64,000 nucleotides of DNA from Escallonia rubra (taxonomy: Eukaryota > Streptophyta > Magnoliopsida > Escalloniales > Escalloniaceae): NCBI GenBank assembly GCA_033065855.1, contig JAVXUO010002636.1:1-64000 (forward strand), written 5' to 3'. A program made the translations under genes and the position numbers. The notes below the pieces were generated by a model, which did not search any database, was not told the origin of the DNA, and worked only from the letters and a program-made list of their open reading frames with translations. Shown here piece after piece: positions 34,967 to 45,939 of this stretch (position 1 is the stretch's first letter; each line of letters opens with the position of its first letter).

Positions 34967-36219
34967 CTAAACGATAAGCAAGTGTACCAACTCGCTCCAA
35001 GATTTCAAACGGTCCAATGTACCTTTCAGATAGCTTTCCCTTCTTCCCAAACCTTAAGACTCCTTTCCACGGGGATACTCACAAAAACACATGATCACCA
35101 ACGTCAAATTCGAGCTCACGACGCCTCATATCTGCTTAACTCTTCAGTCGGCTATGGGCAGTCTTAAGTTTGTCCCTAATCACTTGGATCTTGTCTGCAA
35201 TGATTTGTACAAGTTCTGGACCTATCAATTTCCTTTCTCCAACCTCCCTCCAACAAATTGGTGATCAATACCTTCTTCCATAAAGAGCCTCAAATAGTGC
35301 CATCTGAATGCTAGCATGATAACTGTTATTGTAAGCAAATTCTATCAATGGTAAGTGATCATCCCAATTACCTTAAAAATCCATAACACAAACTCGTAGC
35401 ATGTCCTCCAATGTCTGGATAGTTCGCTCAGATTGCCCGTCTATCCGTGGATGGAAAGATGTGCTAAGATTAAGTCGTGTACCCATGGCCTTTTACAAAC
35501 CACCCCAAAAGCGTGAGGTAAATCTTGGGTCTCTATTTGTCACAATAGATAAAGGCATTCCGTGTAACCTAAGTATTTCCCAAATGTACAAATTAGCAAG
35601 TACCTCGATCGAATCCTTGTTCCTTATGGCTAAAAAGTGCGCTGCTTTGGTCAACCAGTCAATTATCACCCATATTGCATCGTGTCGCCTTACAGTTGGT
35701 GGCAGTTCAACCACAAAATCCATTGTTATATGCTCCCATTTCCACTCAGGAATAGCAAGCGGTTGTAACTTCCCAATGAGTTTTTGGTGTTCTGCTTTAA
35801 TCCGCTGACACACCAAACATCTAGCCACAAAGTCCGCTACTTCTCTCTTCATGTTATTCCACCAATAAACATCCCGCAAAGTTCTGGTACATCTTGGTAC
35901 CACCCGGGTGAACTGAAAAAGGTGAATTATGAGCCTCCGAGAGAATCTCCTTCTTCAATTCCGGATTCGAAGGAACGCACAGTCTAAAACCCATACGAAG
36001 AATACCCTCGTTAGCCAGTCTAAAATCTGTGTAACCACCTTCATTCACTCTGTCACTAATCTTGGCCAATTCAGGGTCTGACGCTTGAGTCACTTTAATT
36101 TTCTCTATCAATGATGGTTGAACTTCCAAATGTGCCAAATACTCACCAAAATTAGGAAATCTTACTTTGATTTCTAACTTCTCCAATTCTTCCAACAAAC
36201 GAGGTTGTGTAGTAAGCAT
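34967..36219 (-). pseudogene. Integrase of the gypsy element, main part
   Basis: On the minus strand the zinc finger reads AHNSPFSVHPGGTKMY (H and H) and CLVCQRIKAEH (CxxC, about 35800-35830). The core has MDFVVELPPT with the first Asp near 35725, then IVTNRDPRFTSRFW, where the second catalytic position reads N-R-D. The C-terminal part continues to RRRELEFDVGDHVFL and RVGTLAYRLA next to the insertion at 34961. Frames change near 35500 and 35880, so no full protein can be made. The enzyme would join cDNA ends to target DNA with a 5-bp stagger, as the CTAAC duplication shows. Confidence 0.85.
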
Positions 36220-36231
36220 AGCAGAAAGTCT

Positions 36232-36645
36232 TCACATACTCTTCCTACTTAGCGCATCCGCCACAACATTAGCCTCGCCTGGATGGTACAACATGGTGCA
36301 ATCATAGTCCTTCAACAATTCCAACCACCATCTCTGTCTCATGTTCAAATCCTTTTGTGTGAAGATGTATTTCAAGCTCTTATGATCCGTATAGATCTCA
36401 GACGGTTCACTGTACAAATAATGACTCCAAATTCTTAGTGCAAAAATCACAGCTGCTAGTTCTAAGTCATGGGTAGGATAATTTAGCTCGTGCTGCTTAA
36501 GTTGTCTGGAGGCATAAGCAATTACCTTATCCCGTTGCATAAGCACACAACCGAGTCCTTGTCGTGATGCATCACTATAGATGACGAACCCTCCAGATTC
36601 AAATGGCAGTGTCAAGACTGGTGCCGAAATCAAACGCTTCTTCAA
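36232..36645 (-). pseudogene. RNase H of the gypsy element
   Basis: An open frame of 137 codons reads [28 protein letters not shown] (first catalytic Asp), [17 protein letters not shown] (Glu) and [12 protein letters not shown] (Asp), ending [17 protein letters not shown]. All the usual gypsy RNase H motifs are present. The enzyme degrades RNA in the RNA:DNA hybrid. A stop separates it from the reverse transcriptase. Confidence 0.88.
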
Positions 36646-36661
36646 TTCTTGAAAACTCTTT

Positions 36662-37796
36662 TCACGTTATTTTGTCTACAAAAATTTGGCATACTTCCTC
36701 GTCAATTGGGTCAAAGGAATAGAAATGCGAGAAAAAGCCTTCGACAAACCTCTTATAATAACCTGCCAATCCTAAGAAGCATTTAAACTCTGTCACTGAG
36801 GTCGGTCTCTCCCCATTCACAATTGCTTCAATCTTAGTAGGATCCACGGATATCCCATCCTTAGTCACTACATGACCCAAGAAGGAAACTTGTTCTAACC
36901 AAAACTCACACTTATTGAACTTGGCATAGAGTTTATGTCCCCCCTAAAATCTGCAAAACTATAGTAAAATGTTTTTCATGCTCCTCCTCACTCTTGGAAT
37001 AAATTAAGATATCGTTTATAAAGACAATAACAAACTGATCCAAGTACTTTTTAAACACCCTGTTCATAAGGTCCATAAATGCGGCCGGAGCAATCGTCAA
37101 ACCAAAAGGCATTACTAAAAATTCATAATGGTCATACTGCATCTCAAAAGCAGTCTTTGGTACATCCTCCTTCTTCACATTAAGTTGATGGTACCCCGAC
37201 CAAAGGTCTATTTTCAAGAAGTACCTTGCACCTTGAAGTTGATCAAATAGGTCATCGATTCTAAGCAAAGGATATTTATTTCGGATTGTCAGGCAATTAA
37301 GCTCCCTATAGTCGATACATAAATGCATGCTCCCAACTTTCTTCTTAATAAATAGTACTGGCGCACCCCATGTAGACACGCTAGGATGAATCATGCCCTT
37401 GTCTAAGAATTCTTGTAATTGCTCCTTTAGTTCCCTAAGTTCAGTAGGAGCCAACCTATAGGGTGCTTTGGAGATAGGTGCTGCACCAGGAATCAAATCA
37501 ATATTAAACTCGATCTCCCTATCTGGCGGAAGACCAGACAAGTCTTCTGGAAACACTTTCGAAAATTCACGAACAATAGGGACGTCTTCAAGCCTGACTC
37601 CGGTTACGCGAGTGTCATGGATGTGAGTCAAATAACCTCTACAACCATTCCTAAGAAGACGTTTGGCACGCAAAGACGAAATAAAATTAGGTAGGGAATT
37701 GACTCTAGCCCCCTGAACCTTAAATTCGGGCTGATTCAGAATAAAAAATAGAACTTCTTTGATGAAGCAGTCTATCCTGTCATGATTGTAAGACAA
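36662..37796 (-). pseudogene. Reverse transcriptase of the gypsy element, active-site Asp lost
   Basis: The main frame (36933-37796, 287 codons) begins with the protease-RT linker and contains [19 protein letters not shown], the classic start. It continues with [31 protein letters not shown] (first catalytic Asp) and [17 protein letters not shown]. The active-site box reads [12 protein letters not shown], where the family has FIDD: one catalytic Asp is Asn. The thumb region continues in another frame at 36662-36880 ([30 protein letters not shown]). The substitution plus the frame break indicate an inactive enzyme. Confidence 0.9.
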
Positions 37797-38107
37797 TCAA
37801 TCCATACCCAAAATCACATCGAAGTCCTTCATATCTATTGGAATTAAGTCCACCGTCAACACCCTATCATTGACAATGATGGAGCAAGAATCATATACTC
37901 TAGAGGAACCACAGAGTTCCCAATAGGGGTATCAACATAGAGTTCGGTTTCCAAGCTTCTAGGTCTAAGAGTCAAATGTTTACAAAAAGATACCGAAACA
38001 AACGACTGTGTGGCATCGGGATCTAGTAGCGTAAATGCCCTCCTATCACAGACTTTAAATGTACCTGTTACAATATCATTTGACGCTCTCGCCTCGCAAT
38101 TCGTCAT
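37797..38107 (-). pseudogene. Aspartic protease of the gypsy element
   Basis: The minus strand reads AFTLLDPDATQSFVSVSFC (about 37988-38044), where the expected active site is D-x-G-A-T-x-S-F; the Gly is replaced by Asp. PLEYMILAPSLSMIGC follows, then frame loss and a final IDMKDFDVILGMD-like block near 37800. It would process the polyprotein. Confidence 0.8.
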
Positions 38108-39062
38108 GGCAAAGACTCTGGCACGTCCCTCCTGTGCTAGCTCTTAGCTTATCATCTTCTTTCTTATTCCACTTCTGATCACAAGGAGGCTTTGTGCAGT
38201 TTCTAGCTATGTGCTCCACTGCTCCGCAATTATAACACACCCCCATCTCTTTATAGTAGGGCGAGTTCCCATGATACTTTCCACAGGTAGTGCAATTCCT
38301 AGTACTGCTTCGAGTCTGCTGCCTCTGCCCCGATCCACCTATCGACCTTCTCTTGGCATCTGATGCTGGTTTCCTTCCATTCTTAAAGTTCTATTCATTA
38401 CGGACCCTTTTCTTCCTCTTGTCTTCCCAGATGCGCAGTTGTTCATCATGAATGTGTTCCAAACATTGCACCCTATCCACCACTTGTGCATATGTAGGGT
38501 TATCTAGAATAGACATATGTCACCTTATCTCAAAGCGCAGTCCCTCTCGAAACTTGCGTGCCCGATGACTCTCATCTTGAACAACATGCGAGGCAAATCT
38601 TGAAAGTCGCGCAAATCGCCCCTCATACTCTGCGATCGTCTCATTTGGATGCTAAGCGATCCTCATGAAATCATTTTTCATAGCCTCCTTCACATTTGGA
38701 GGAAAGTACTTCGTAAAGACGCGGTCTTGAAATGCTTGCCATGTGAGATCTCATTTATCTTCCACCGTCATCATCCCTGAGGTCATCTTCTACCATTGGT
38801 CTGTCTCGCCTGTCAACTAAAAAATCGCTAACTTCACCTTCTGTTTATCAGAGCACCCTATCACCTCGAATACCTTGTCCAACTCATTAACTCAAGTCTC
38901 TGCAGCCACATGATCTGCAGCCTTATCAAACTTATTTGGCTGCAAACTCGTGAACTATTTTAAGATCGCAGCGTTAGCCGTAACATGTGTAGCGTTGGGT
39001 TCTTCATCTCATCTTCCACCTCGGCCTCCTCTGCCACCACGAATTCCTCCTCGGTTACTCAT
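38108..39062 (-). pseudogene. Gag of the gypsy element
   Basis: The start is ATG at 39060-39062 (MSNRGGIRGGRGGRGGR), giving an Arg/Gly-rich N-terminus usual in this group. Downstream are TWQAFQDRVFTKYFPPNV and EYEGRFARLSRFASHVV, both typical of gypsy gag, and a CCHC zinc knuckle (CYNCGAVEHIARNC, about 38200-38245). At least six in-frame stops, mostly TAG or TGA in place of Trp or Gln codons, disrupt it. The protein would package element RNA. Confidence 0.85.
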
Positions 39063-39194
39063 CTTGATTAGCACCATAAACATAAATAAGTCTAATGCTT
39101 ACACATTAATCAAGTACTAATCCTAACAAGCGCGGAAGTTTTAAACTAACATGTCTTAGACCGGTTCTTAGAGTCTACAGAATCTTCAGCCTAA

Positions 39195-39206
39195 GCTCTA
39201 ATACCA
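39195..39206 (-). other. Primer-binding site of the gypsy element
   Basis: The complement reads TGGTATTAGAGC, one mismatch from the initiator methionine tRNA site, three bases inside the 5' LTR. Confidence 0.85.
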
Positions 39207-39209
39207 AGC

Positions 39210-40772
39210 TGTAACGCCCCCGACTTTGGGAGCCGTTACAAAAAAATTTGCAGTCCTAATATTATATGCATTCTAATAAATACTCAACTACACCAACGTA
39301 TAAACAGAGCATCTAATCCAATAGCGACAAATATATCTCCAAAAGGTAGATGCTTAATTACAACCTTGCCTCTTACAAACCATCTAATCACAAAAGAATA
39401 ATCCATCCCCAAATTCTATTACAAAAGTCTAATGCCAAATCAAATTATCCTCATTCGGGTAAAGTTCTCAAAAGGAATACATTGTTTTGACATGCTAACA
39501 AAGTAGAAGCTATAATTCCCCATGTGTGTCATGCTTCTAATCAAGTCTACCACCTGTGGTAAGGGACAAAGTAAACAAATAGTGGATGAGCTGAAGTAGC
39601 CCAATAAGGAGAAATCAAATGGTAAGCAAATATATTAATTCGTATTCCAAAACAAAGCCAAAACTTGACGAACAAGTGATAGCCATTGACAATAATGCAA
39701 ATGAGGCGAAACAATATACGGAATGATCATTAGTGGCCATAGGCCCAAATCGAACACAAAATCCGAAGGTACGAGACGTATACCGATAGCCTAATAGCCG
39801 TCATTGTGAGGACTATCCGAAAGTCACGTAAAGTGACTACAAAAGCCACTAAAGTGGCTACAAAAGTCACTATGTGACTACAAATGTCTTAAAGACTCCC
39901 TTTTTAACAAAAGGTTGTTCATCTTAAAGATCATGTATAAATTACGAATTGCGAACTATATAGCAATGAAGGCAAATACGAAGCAATTTGAAAAAAACTC
40001 CAAAGTCGTACAACAACTAGCAAAGTGATACTACATATCAATTCTTTACCACAGCAAGAAGTACGAAATCCCTTACCTTAATCAAGCTCTTGGTACGAAA
40101 TCCTTAAAACGCCGCCTTAGAATCTAAAGAGCCTTCTAAGCCTTCCCCCCCCCCCTCTTTCTCAGCCTTTCAAGAAAGAGAAGCAAGAAAACCCAAAAAA
40201 AAAAAGGGTTGGAGGGAAAAGAAGCTATTTATATGAAGAAATCATAAGTTGGAAAATTTCACTAACACTCTCCAAACTTTTGATACTTATTCAAAATGCA
40301 CCCCAAAACCTTCTAATATTTACAAAAGGGGATCTTACCCTTTCATTCAAAGGAAAGAGTTTTCCTTCGATTGAATCGTTCAGTCGGGAAACGTCTTCCT
40401 TCGCACTCATTCTTTTCCATTCGACTGAAAGGGGTTCCATTCGACTGAAAGGGGTTCCATTCGACTGAATCCTTCAGTCGCAAAATTGTCATCCTCGAAT
40501 TTGATTTTTCATTCGACCGAAAGCATTTCCATTCGACCGAATACTTTCCATTCGACTGAATTCTTTAGTCGCTTCTTTTCTCGATTTCAAACACCATTCA
40601 TTCGACTGAAAATACTATTCATTCGAATCAAAACACTATTCATCGATTGAAAATACTATTCATGGACTGAATCCATCAGAGATGGTTTAACGACCGATTT
40701 TCTCTAATGATTTATCCCTTAATTTATTTTCCAATAAATATGATCTTTATTAGCATAAAAGGGGCTCTTACA
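39210..40772 (-). repeat. 5' LTR of the gypsy element
   Basis: 1,563 bp, from TGTAACGCCCCCGAC to GGGGCTCTTACA on the plus strand. Compared with the other LTR it has extra TTCGACTGAA/TTCGACCGAA units near 40430-40560, which explains most of the 75-bp length difference. Confidence 0.92.
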
Positions 40773-40777
40773 CTAAC
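40773..40777 (+). repeat. 5-bp target duplication of 15-kb gypsy element, right copy
   Basis: CTAAC, identical to 25768-25772. Confidence 0.9.
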
Positions 40778-41494
40778 ACACATACAATTTACACTCATAA
40801 ACTAAGATTACAGCAGCCATGGTTTTTATCTTCCTCTCGGCATCCATGGCTGCCAGGGCCACAAACCAAACGCACACAAATTGCCTTACGGCAGTACCCT
40901 CATCTCACGATCATAATCCGTTAAATCCATGCTCATACACTACTTCCATGAGCACACAGTCGCAACCTTAAACCCACAAAATCCTCACGGGTTCTCTCAT
41001 GCCCCCCTTAAAACTGTAAGCCATTTAAATACTAGAGAGAAAGGATTTTAAAAATAAAATACTGGGAAAGAATTCGATCGCCGATTTTTTCTTCTTCTTC
41101 AAGCTCTCTCTCTCTACCTCTACCATATATGTATATCAGAAGGAGAAGAGAAACCATTTGGATGCCTGCTTTATTGTGTCTCATAAATATAATAAAACCC
41201 TAGGTTGGAAAATTATCCCAAAGCCCCCTAAACTTTCGATAGTTATTCAAAATTTATCCAAAACTTTATATTATTACGAAAAATCCCAAAGTAATTATTT
41301 ACGATAAATTTTATGTGCTAGAAAAATTTAACGGGTTGTTACACAACCCCGCTTCACTAATCGTTGCTAAAAATCGCTAATAATATATCGATGTTAAATA
41401 CTAAAAAAATATCATCGCTAAAATTTTTAAATTAATCTGTTAAAAGTATTTCAGGATTTGAGGTATTACACTCTCCCCAACTTATAAAAAATTT

Positions 41495-41655
41495 CCTCCT
41501 CGAATTTACGCACCTGTAGTGTCGAATAGATGAGGGTAAACACTTCGCATGGCCTCGTCTGCCTCCCAGGTAGCCTCCTCGATAATATGATTTCTCCACA
41601 GTACTTTTACCAGTGGTATCACCTTGGCCTCCCTCGATGTGACATCCAGGATCTA
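41495..41655 (-). pseudogene. End of chromovirus pol (chromodomain)
   Basis: The minus strand reads ILDVTSREAKVIPLVKVLW then RNHIIEEATWEADEAMRSVY and PHLFD, the second half of a chromovirus chromodomain. It lies 25 bp inside the polypurine tract of the outer LTR. Homology stops abruptly at about 41655. Confidence 0.85.
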
Positions 41656-44115
41656 TACATGCGAGGTCATTACAACATTTGAAAGTGAAAAATTTGCATG
41701 TGAGGTAGGTTTTTGGGATAGTCAGCGGGAAATAGACTCAACAAATGTGCTTTCAGCATTATCGATGGAAGGAAGAGATAACTCAGTGGTTAGGATTATC
41801 ATCGAAGACGCGTAGAGATTATCTAAGAAGTTTAGGAACTTTGAACCCATGTTAGTTAGAAGATCAAGTAACAATGTGGCATATGTGTTGGCAAAACATA
41901 CGAGTTGTTTTAGAGATGTTATTATGGTTGGAAGAGGCACCTCAATTTGTTGCCCTCCATCCTCAAAGATGTAAACCCCAATCCATCCCTAAAGATGGTT
42001 TTTTGGGAAATGGGTTCTGGGCTGTGGGAATGTGGAAATGAGGGAATTTGGAGATGAAAGGGTCCGGAGCAGCTTTGGGTAGTGGCAGTGTTGGTGGTGT
42101 GAGTTTTGTTATGGCTGGTATTGGTAGAGTAAGAAATATAGGTGAAGATGAGATATCTGGGCGAAAATATATACCTACTTAAAAAGTTAAGGGCAAGAAA
42201 AGATCTATATTGTCCTTTTGAAAATAAGGGATGTTGACATAAGCATATAGTGTATTAAATACGAACATTTTTTGGAACGTGTGATACGAATTTTTAAGAT
42301 TCTAGTCTAACATTTAAGCTTTTAAAATTCGATGAGGTTGACCATAATTAACCCTAACAAGGGGTTTAGTGATATTATCACTCCACAAAAAAAAAAAAAA
42401 AAGAAAGAAATTGATCTCCATTGTCCGCGTTGTGGTTTGGACAGTGGGAGGTCAACTTGATAAAATGTCTTTTTACAAGCGCTTGATTTGTATCGCCTCT
42501 AAACATTTAATGATTACTAAATATATATAACTAGTGACACATCTTTGCAAAAACCTTCTCGATAAATCTTAGTAGTACCTTTTAGCGTCATTAAGTAAAT
42601 AACATTGACCATATTAACAACAATTAATTATCACTTATATGGTGGTTGTAATCTTTTGTTACAACCCTAGTTGCAACCACAATTTTTTCGACATGATTCA
42701 TATATATTCGAATATCATTATGCAAATTTACTTCCCTTTATAAGAAAGACGACATTTGTGACTATTATAACATATAGCCTGCGAGATTGAATATGTTTAC
42801 CTGGTTCTTACATGAGATGTTAACATACATAGACAACTTTTAATTGTTATAACGTATAGTCAACGCAACTCTTGTCGAGAATAAAACAGGCTTAACTGAT
42901 TATTAAATAGCTCGTTATAAAATACCAACTTTTGTAAGTTATAAACAGAAAATATATACCGGAAAATATAATTTAAAGAATCACAACATCTTGGAAAATC
43001 AAATATGTACGTCGGGGTCATTGGCACACTTAAATATATCATAACAGACAAAACCATTCTATTTAAGGGATGGTCCAAGGTTATTACACAAGTAATCTAT
43101 TCAACTTTCAAGTAAGATTACAGCAGCGAGCTGTACATGCGTACCTGGCTCTTACGTGGAGTATTACTTTGACACGTGTAAAAGTCAACTTTTGATTGCT
43201 ATAACATATAGCCAAAGCATCTCTTGTCGAGAATCAAATATGCTTAACTGACTATTAAGTATTATGTTATCAAAACTAACTATCTGTAAGTTATTTATGA
43301 CAAAAATAATTTAAAAAATTACAACATTTTGGGAAATCACATATGTTACTGAGAAGGTCATTTAAACACTTGTATCATTGCACACAACTCTAATATCCAC
43401 TCATAGATACTTTCCTCACTCGATTATCTTATTAAAATTGTGATCGCTGCTAACAGCGACAACGACGATGAAGACTCACTTTCCGTATAAGGGATGATCT
43501 TACACAAGAAATATGTCAAACAAAATTACAACATTTTGGCTATGAGCACATGGCGTTTTTATTTATCGAAGTTCATACTTTTGGCTTGAGACACATGTCA
43601 ATAAATTTTCACTGACAAAAAATTTAGTAAATTAGTGATACTCGAAGTTGCGATGATCCAATTCGGGAATGTTATTTTTACACCACCGTATTATACTTTT
43701 TTATACTCTTATTGAAATTCATTTTTCAATGTTGGATATTAGAGTAGGTGTCATGGTGGTCGGTGATTGTTGAATAGTGTCGCGATGGTGTCGAGATGGG
43801 CCACGATGGTTGTTGGGTGCCGGATGATATGGTGGTGGGGTCAGGGTTAAAGGAAGCCAACTCATATGTGTATATGAGGTGGTGTTGTACGTGGTTGTGT
43901 AGTGGATATGGTGGTGGTGGTGTTGGGTTGAGAATGGGGGAGTCAGGTATGGTGGTGTCGTGGTGGCTGGTGATGGTGGAATGATGTCACTGTGGTTGTT
44001 GTCTGGTGGGGGTCAATTTTTTATGTGTGTGTAGATTTGGGGTTGTTGGCCGGATCTTTGGTGGATGTGGTTGGCGGTGGTTGCGGTTAGTGGTGCCGAA
44101 GTGGTACGGTGGCCA
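41656..44115. other. Non-coding region with a diverged tandem duplication and a GGTGG-rich block
   Basis: No gene seen. A roughly 330-bp segment around 42775-43090 is repeated, diverged, at about 43105-43420 (shared phrases include CTCTTGTCGAGAAT and TACAACATTTTGG or its close variants), and a third partial copy starts near 43490. The block 43735-44100 is built of TGGTGG/GGTGTTG units. There is an A(17) run near 42384. Confidence 0.5.
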
Positions 44116-44700
44116 TTGATAGAGCCAAAAATGTTGAGCGGGGTGCGCATTTGAAATTTTTTATGATTCAGCGAATATATAGAATTCTCATGGAATTAAG
44201 TTTACTGTTCAAACTACTGGAACAATGAAATTCAATGTTGAATTTCCTTAGTTTTGTCTAGTTGGCTCAAGCTCAACAAAAAAAAAAGTGTCATTAAGGC
44301 CTCATTGTTATTAATGTTAAACATGCAAATTAAAAGTACCAAATTCTCAATTGCCATATTCTCTGAAATTAAAAATTCCCAAATTTCCAACTCTTAGAAT
44401 TTAATATTACAAATTCTTAATCACATAATTCTAATTTGAAGCAAAAAAATTATGCTTATAGCTAAGAAATGGTTCAAAGAGTTCAACTATATAAGAACCA
44501 AATATCGATCCTACTATAAACATTGTCGCTGTGACCTTCAGGTGTTAAGAAAAATAATGTTTACGGTAAGATCGAGCTGAAATGCTACTTGTTGGCCAGC
44601 GACCAACTACCTTGAAACGTTGTTGGTCGTTGGCCAACAAGTAGCACTTCAGCTCGATTCAAGGCATCTAAAAAACAAAATAAAAAACCTGCTCTCGTTT
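44116..44700 (-). mobile_element. hAT remnant, same family as 58534-60770
   Basis: The left end (ATAGAGCCAAAAATGTTGA near 44120) and several internal phrases match the reverse complement of the hAT element at 58534-60770: 44140-44280 corresponds to about 59260-59430 and 44500-44700 to about 58980-59180. The other terminus is missing. It ends about 200 bp before the MYB3R leader. Confidence 0.6.
44573..44656. repeat. 35-bp inverted repeat (hairpin) upstream of MYB3R
   Basis: 44573-44607 and 44622-44656 are complementary with two mismatches, around a 14-base loop. A single unpaired copy of the arm is found at 59088-59115 in the related hAT element. Confidence 0.85.
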
Positions 44701-44759
44701 GAAATTCATTTTTGAGGCATGCCAAAAGTTGAAACCGGCTACCGCAGGTGAGTATCGTG

Positions 44760-44817
44760 CCGTTGGACACACAAAGTTTAAAAAAGGATACCAAACAAAG
44801 CCAGGTACCAACGGTTC
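44760..44817. promoter_or_regulatory. Two MSA-type AACGG cores upstream of MYB3R
   Basis: CCGTTGG at 44760-44766 (CCAACGG on the minus strand) and CCAACGGTTC at 44808-44817 share the AACGG core of mitosis-specific activator elements, the sites bound by R1R2R3-MYB proteins. They lie about 100-170 bp upstream of the pyrimidine-rich leader. The match is by eye; binding is not shown. Confidence 0.5.
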
Positions 44818-44899
44818 AGATCCGATCCTGGGTTACCGTCACTGCCCAAAGATGCTCGACGTTTAGGCATAGGGTTTGAAATAGAGGGTTGTCCGCCCC

Positions 44900-45144
44900 T
44901 TTCACGTTTGAAAACTCGGACCGTTCACATCTTCCCTTTTCTTTCTCTGTCTCTTCTCTCTCTCACTCACACACACGCAACACACTCTCTCACTCAGTTC
45001 TCTTTCTCCGCCCCGATTAGGCGTTCGTTCGCAGATCGCTCTCGCTCTCTGGCACGGCTGCGATCTGCGATGCGCGTTCAATCGGTTGAATCATCCGCTG
45101 CGACCTTCCATCGCGTTCAATTGGCTGCATTCAAGCTCAGCTCG
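44900..45144 (+). other. Probable 5' untranslated exon of MYB3R
   Basis: A CT-rich leader (TTTCTCTGTCTCTTCTCTCTC near 44940) followed by GC-richer sequence ends at a clear donor, CAGCTCG/GTGAGT, at 45144/45145. An intron of about 700 bp with likely acceptor ATATCAG/GG at 45846/45847 would join it to the first coding exon. Exon start is not determined. Confidence 0.5.
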
Positions 45145-45939
45145 GTGAGTCCTTTTCTCTTTCGTTTTCATCTTTTGACTTTATGCGGTCTGGTTTTTGC
45201 TATGGAATTCGGTGGTTTGATTTCGTGACTTCATGTACAAAAAACCCTATTTTACTTGCAGAGTTGAATTCTTGAAAAACGAGCCACGTTGGTTTTTTAA
45301 AGACGCGAATTCGTATGGTTTGCAGTGATATCTTCCTTCCTTTAAGTGTATCTCTACTTCTACGTGATTTGATTTCTATCCTGGAATTTTTGAATTGTAT
45401 TTCGTATATGACGCCCTGGTTCATCTTGCTGCTTCTTTCGTTTTCCAAAGACTGAATTTCGCTAGAAGGGAAGTGCTTTCTGGCGGTGTTTGGTAATGGA
45501 TTGCAAAATTTAGGCACACATTCTTTGGTCTACTGGATCGATTTTAATTTGTTCCCGGTAAATTCTGCTGAATTATGCTGATTGGCATACATTCTCCTAC
45601 CTTCTTTCGAATGTTGTTTCTAATTAACCTTTCAGTTGGTAGATTTTTCTTAAATCCTTCTTGACTAAGCTAAACATGATCAATGAGAAACGGTTATGTG
45701 ATTTTTTTTTCTTAGTTAAAGAAGATGCTATAAGATTCTTCTTTGTTATTAAACAATGTACAAATTTTAAATCCTGAAACGACATTATATTGATCTTGTA
45801 GCCTCTGGTTTTAGCTAGCAAGAAGGTAGTTCCTGCCACATATCAGGGAAGTTGATAATGATTTGGGGAAGACTCTATGGAGATAATTATTTACGAGCAC
45901 GAATCGGGATATCCAAGTTTGCCTGCCTGTCAACCAACT

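Larger units (their letters stand above)
25773..40772 (-). mobile_element. Full-length chromodomain Ty3/gypsy retrotransposon (Tekay/Del-like)
   Basis: Both LTRs (25773-27260 and 39210-40772), a 5-bp duplication CTAAC, a primer-binding site, a polypurine tract, gag and pol can all be recognised on the minus strand. The pol order RT-RNase H-integrase with a chromodomain end places it among plant chromoviruses; the integrase and post-pol sequence look like the Tekay/Del group. A 7,369-bp insertion (27593-34961) plus 5-bp duplication interrupts the integrase C-terminus; without it the element is about 7.6 kb. Coding is broken by stops and frameshifts. The LTRs differ by many substitutions and by about 75 bp in length, so this insertion is clearly older than the one inside it. 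Confidence 0.93.
22257..41655 (-). mobile_element. Chromovirus fragment: 3' LTR plus end of pol, carrying nested insertions
   Basis: On the minus strand this is the 3' end of a Ty3/gypsy chromovirus. Pol ends at about 41500-41655, followed by a polypurine tract (GGGGAGAG, complement of 41471-41478), then an LTR that begins TGTAATACCTC at 41470 and ends at 22257 (GGGGCATTACA). The LTR is interrupted by a Pack-MULE (23068-24123) and a full gypsy element (25773-40772). Without those it would be about 3.1 kb, close to the 3.0-kb solo LTR at 13725-16724, to which it is related. Everything upstream of the last pol codons is missing, so it is a 5'-truncated copy. Confidence 0.8.

Noticed and set aside
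35401..35808. 135-codon ORF on the plus strand
   Set aside because: It is the shadow of the gypsy integrase, whose zinc finger and core are on the minus strand.
37797..39062. Reading gag and protease of the 15-kb element as an active gene
   Set aside because: Repeated stops and loss of the protease Gly make expression of a full polyprotein impossible as the sequence stands.
43796..43984. 62-codon ORF in the GGTGG-rich block
   Set aside because: Low-complexity Gly/Val/Trp coding from a repeat; no start context or family.
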